A stretch of 64,000 nucleotides of DNA, from assembly GCF_007341385.1 (NCBI RefSeq), contig NZ_VJYD01000005.1:124001-188000 (forward strand), written 5' to 3'. Position 1 is the first letter of the stretch; each line of letters starts with the position of its first letter. Position numbers and translations under genes: made by a program. This stretch comes from Flavobacterium daemonense (GTDB lineage Bacteria > Bacteroidota > Bacteroidia > Flavobacteriales > Flavobacteriaceae). Shown one piece after another: positions 61,864 through 64,000 of this stretch. The notes beneath the pieces are model-generated. The model worked only from the letters and a program-made list of their open reading frames with translations, was not told where the DNA came from and did no database searches.

Positions 61864-62487
61864 ATGAGTCTAGTAAAATTATCCATAAAAGGAATTTCAT
61901 ACAGTCAAACTCAAAATGGCGCATATGCCTTAATTTTGAATGAAGTTGATGGCGAAAGAAAATTACCTATCGTAATTGGTGCTTTTGAAGCCCAATCGAT
62001 CGCTATTGCCTTAGAAAAAGAAATAAAACCTCCTCGCCCATTAACGCACGATTTATTTAAAAATTTTGCCGAACGATTTGATATTGTAGTTAAACAAGTG
62101 ATCATTCACAAGCTTGTTGACGGCGTTTTTTACTCTAGCTTGATTTGCGAAAGAGATAAAATCGAAGAAATTATTGACGCAAGAACTTCTGATGCAATTG
62201 CATTAGCACTGCGTTTCAACGCACCGATTTTTACCTATAAAAACATCTTGGATAAAGCAGGTATTTACCTAAAATCAAATACTGCCGACACTGATCAAGG
62301 TGCTCAGGAAATTGATGACGTACTTTCTAACCCTGAAACTTTTGGACACGAAGAAGAAACAAATCAGTCTGGCGATGTGTACTCAAAACACACTTTACAG
62401 GAACTGAACGAACTTCTTGATCAAGCAGTTTCTCAGGAAGATTACGAAAAAGCAGCAAAAATTAGAGACGAAATCTCTAGGAGATAA
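61864..62487 (+). CDS. Bifunctional nuclease domain protein with UVR motif
   Basis: 207 residues from the chosen start MSLVKLSIKGIS; the frame also opens at 61843 with seven extra residues. Residues 1-135 are a BFN/DUF151 domain (KLPIVIGAFEAQSIAIALEK, RTSDAIALALRFNAPIF). The end has a UVR motif (DQAVSQEDYEKAAKIRDEIS) of UvrB/UvrC type. BFN proteins of Thermotoga and plants have nuclease activity; the bacterial role is uncertain. Confidence 0.88.
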   Translation: MSLVKLSIKGISYSQTQNGAYALILNEVDGERKLPIVIGAFEAQSIAIALEKEIKPPRPLTHDLFKNFAERFDIVVKQVIIHKLVDGVFYSSLICERDKIEEIIDARTSDAIALALRFNAPIFTYKNILDKAGIYLKSNTADTDQGAQEIDDVLSNPETFGHEEETNQSGDVYSKHTLQELNELLDQAVSQEDYEKAAKIRDEISRR

Positions 62488-62603
62488 TTTTTCGGCTATA
62501 AGCCGTAAGCTTTAGGCTATAAGCTTGAAGCATAATCATAAAAAAACAAACTTTAAGCATTAGGAAAAAGCCTAAAGCTTAAAGCCTAAAGCTTAAAGCA
62601 AAG
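62488..62603. repeat. TAAAGCTTAAAGCCTAAAGC repeat before thyA
   Basis: GGCTATAAGCCGTAAGCTTT (62495-62514) and related units face GCCTAAAGCTTAAAGCCTAA (62570-62589). Can fold into imperfect hairpins. No ORF is present. Confidence 0.6.
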
Positions 62604-63455
62604 ATGAAGCAATACTTAGATTTAGTAAAACACGTTTTAGAAAACGGCAATCAAAAAGGAGACAGAACCGGAACTGGAACTAAAAGCGTTTTTGGTTACC
62701 AAATGCGTTTTGATTTAAGTGAAGGTTTCCCAATGGTTACAACAAAAAAACTTCATTTAAAATCTATCATTTACGAATTGCTATGGTTCTTGAAAGGGGA
62801 TACAAACATTAAGTATCTTCAGGAAAACGGAGTGAAAATCTGGGATGAATGGGCGGATTCTAATGGTGATTTAGGACCTGTTTACGGGCACCAATGGAGG
62901 AACTGGAACAGTGAAGAAATCGATCAGATTTCTGAATTGATTACAGAATTGAAAACAAATCCGAACAGCCGACGCATGCTGGTTTCAGCTTGGAACCCAT
63001 CGGTTTTGCCAGATACAAAAAAATCTTTTGAAGAAAATGTAGCAAACAACAAGGCAGCTTTGCCTCCTTGCCACGCCTTTTTCCAATTTTATGTTTCGAG
63101 TCCCGATTTAGAAAAAGGCGAAACTAAAGGCAAACTTTCCTGCCAGCTGTATCAGCGAAGCGCAGATATCTTTTTAGGAGTTCCTTTCAACATTGCTTCT
63201 TATGCATTATTGACCATGATGATTGCACAAGTATGCGACCTTGAAGCAGGTGAATTTATTCACACTTTTGGCGACGCACATATTTACAATAATCATTTTG
63301 ATCAATTGGAATTACAACTTTCAAGAGAGCCAAAACCACTACCAAAAATGATTTTAAATCCAGCGATTAAAAACATTTTTGATTTTGATTTCAACGACTT
63401 TACACTTGCCGATTATGAACCACATCCGGGAATAAAAGGAAGTGTTGCAGTATAA
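62604..63455 (+). CDS. thyA: Thymidylate synthase
   Basis: 283 residues. [19 protein letters not shown] at the N terminus, [13 protein letters not shown], catalytic Cys in [14 protein letters not shown], and [18 protein letters not shown]. It makes dTMP from dUMP with methylenetetrahydrofolate, competing with MetF for that cofactor. Compared with E. coli ThyA (264) it carries an insertion around residues 130-175 ([23 protein letters not shown]), as in several Bacteroidetes enzymes. Confidence 0.97.
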   Translation: MKQYLDLVKHVLENGNQKGDRTGTGTKSVFGYQMRFDLSEGFPMVTTKKLHLKSIIYELLWFLKGDTNIKYLQENGVKIWDEWADSNGDLGPVYGHQWRNWNSEEIDQISELITELKTNPNSRRMLVSAWNPSVLPDTKKSFEENVANNKAALPPCHAFFQFYVSSPDLEKGETKGKLSCQLYQRSADIFLGVPFNIASYALLTMMIAQVCDLEAGEFIHTFGDAHIYNNHFDQLELQLSREPKPLPKMILNPAIKNIFDFDFNDFTLADYEPHPGIKGSVAV

Positions 63456-63460
63456 ACATA

Positions 63461-63497
63461 AAAAAATCCGCTTAGAAAAATTTAAGCGGATTTTTTT
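63461..63497. terminator. Bidirectional terminator thyA/CBM48 gene
   Basis: AAAAAATCCGCTTA / TTTAAGCGGATTTTTT; it overlaps the stop codon of the convergent gene. Confidence 0.8.
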
Positions 63498-63792
63498 ATA
63501 TTGCTACAACACTGTTTTCGCTGCCAGCAAAATCATTCCATTTATAAAAATCAGCTTCAGGCTCATTTACATAAACTCCGTCAATTAAATACTTGAACTC
63601 GTAAATAGCATCTTTTACCAAGTCGTAAGTTGCTTTAAAAGTTCCGTTTTTTAATTTGCTCAAAGTTCCTTCTTCTGGATTCCAATTATTGAAATCTCCA
63701 ACTACAGCAGCTGTACTTGCATCTTTTGCATCTATAGAAAAAGTGACTTTTACCACTGGTTTTGTTTTGATAAATTGTTTCTTTAAAGACAT
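63496..63792 (-). CDS. Isoamylase early-set/CBM48 (AMPK glycogen-binding-like) protein
   Basis: 98 residues, a single CBM48 beta-sandwich: VTFSIDAKDASTAAVVGDFN, NWNPEEGTLSKLKNGTFKA, YEFKYLIDGVYVNEPEADFY. The Trp in NNWNP and the Lys/Leu around KYLIDG are carbohydrate-contact positions in the family. A stand-alone glycogen- or alpha-glucan-binding module; partner unknown. Its start is at 63792. Confidence 0.88.
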   Translation of the reverse strand: MSLKKQFIKTKPVVKVTFSIDAKDASTAAVVGDFNNWNPEEGTLSKLKNGTFKATYDLVKDAIYEFKYLIDGVYVNEPEADFYKWNDFAGSENSVVAI

Positions 63793-63903
63793 AACTATTT
63801 AGTTTTTAGATTGATATATCTAAAATTACACAAATTCAGCTGAACTTTCAATACCCCGTTATCCGATTTACGACAATAGCAAAAATGATTATTTATTTTA
63901 ATG

Positions 63904-63960
63904 ATATCCACAAATTAATCCACAATAATTTTCTGATTCTAAATTCTTAACTTATTCACA
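63904..63960. other. Cluster of DnaA-box-like sequences
   Basis: ATATCCACA (63904-63912) and TAATCCACA (63916-63924) differ from TTATCCACA by one base; TTATTCACA (63952-63960) fits TTATnCACA. All three lie on the same strand in 57 bp of AT-rich DNA at the window edge. Too little is visible to call an origin. Confidence 0.25.
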
Positions 63961-64000
63961 GGCAAATATTATAGAATCAAAATTCCTTCTTTTGAAAATA

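Overview
The window is a chromosomal segment of a gliding-type Flavobacterium (Bacteroidetes). Supporting evidence: AT-rich DNA, weak Shine-Dalgarno sequences, Bacteroidetes promoters (TTG, about 18-20 nt, TAnnTTTG), a GldA gliding ABC ATPase, GLPGLI, DUF5686 and DUF3078 proteins, and a TonB-receptor-like protein with a carboxypeptidase-regulatory domain. Genus is well supported by this combination; species is not determinable here.

Layout. 1-8 kb: DUF3078 fragment, dGTPase, Lrp regulator divergent from metE, a HigBA-type toxin-antitoxin pair, a small outer-membrane barrel and gldA. 8-17.8 kb: a PLP decarboxylase with an SDF-family symporter, a methyltransferase, then metF and a cobalamin-dependent methionine synthase split into two genes (metH-N and metH-C) behind a SAM-I riboswitch. 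17.9-28.7 kb: a complete assimilatory sulfate reduction operon on the minus strand (TauE exporter, cysH, cysD, cysN, sulfite reductase with a C-terminal HEPN-like domain, cobA, siroheme dehydrogenase, ferredoxin-NADP reductase), with a second TauE gene and an Rrf2 regulator beside it. 28.9-41.6 kb: two RDD genes, then a methionine block: metB/metZ-like, osmC, a fused aspartokinase/homoserine dehydrogenase, metX, a homoserine-dehydrogenase-only paralog, metY, and the divergent metK. 41.9-51.3 kb: M28 peptidase, TPR protein, TonB-receptor-like/GLPGLI pair, a secreted protein and a deoxynucleoside kinase. 51.7-64 kb: membrane and soluble pyrophosphatases, an AlkA-like glycosylase, DUF5686 protein, pdhB, etfBA, a bifunctional nuclease/UVR protein, thyA and a CBM48 protein.

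The genes form one sulfur-to-methionine-to-SAM network: sulfate to sulfide (cys operon), aspartate to O-acetylhomoserine (thrA, metX), sulfhydrylation or trans-sulfuration (metY, metB/Z), methylation (metE, metH, metF) and SAM synthesis (metK). Regulation is unusually varied. I see two SAM-I riboswitches (metH, metX), a SAM-II-like long-loop riboswitch (metK), a probable Lrp operator (metE), a probable Rrf2 operator (cys operon), and three short open reading frames rich in Met and/or Cys codons, each followed by an intrinsic terminator and each with a segment able to pair with the terminator arm. The last look like ribosome-mediated attenuators. Two of the three are followed by related small-protein genes (61 and 66 codons) that I do not recognise. 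This leader/terminator/small-protein arrangement is the best candidate for an undescribed system.

Intergenic regions are full of short palindromic and low-complexity repeats of several families. They act as spacers and sometimes as terminators, and in at least two genes they create false upstream starts. I found no tRNA, rRNA, CRISPR array or complete insertion sequence.
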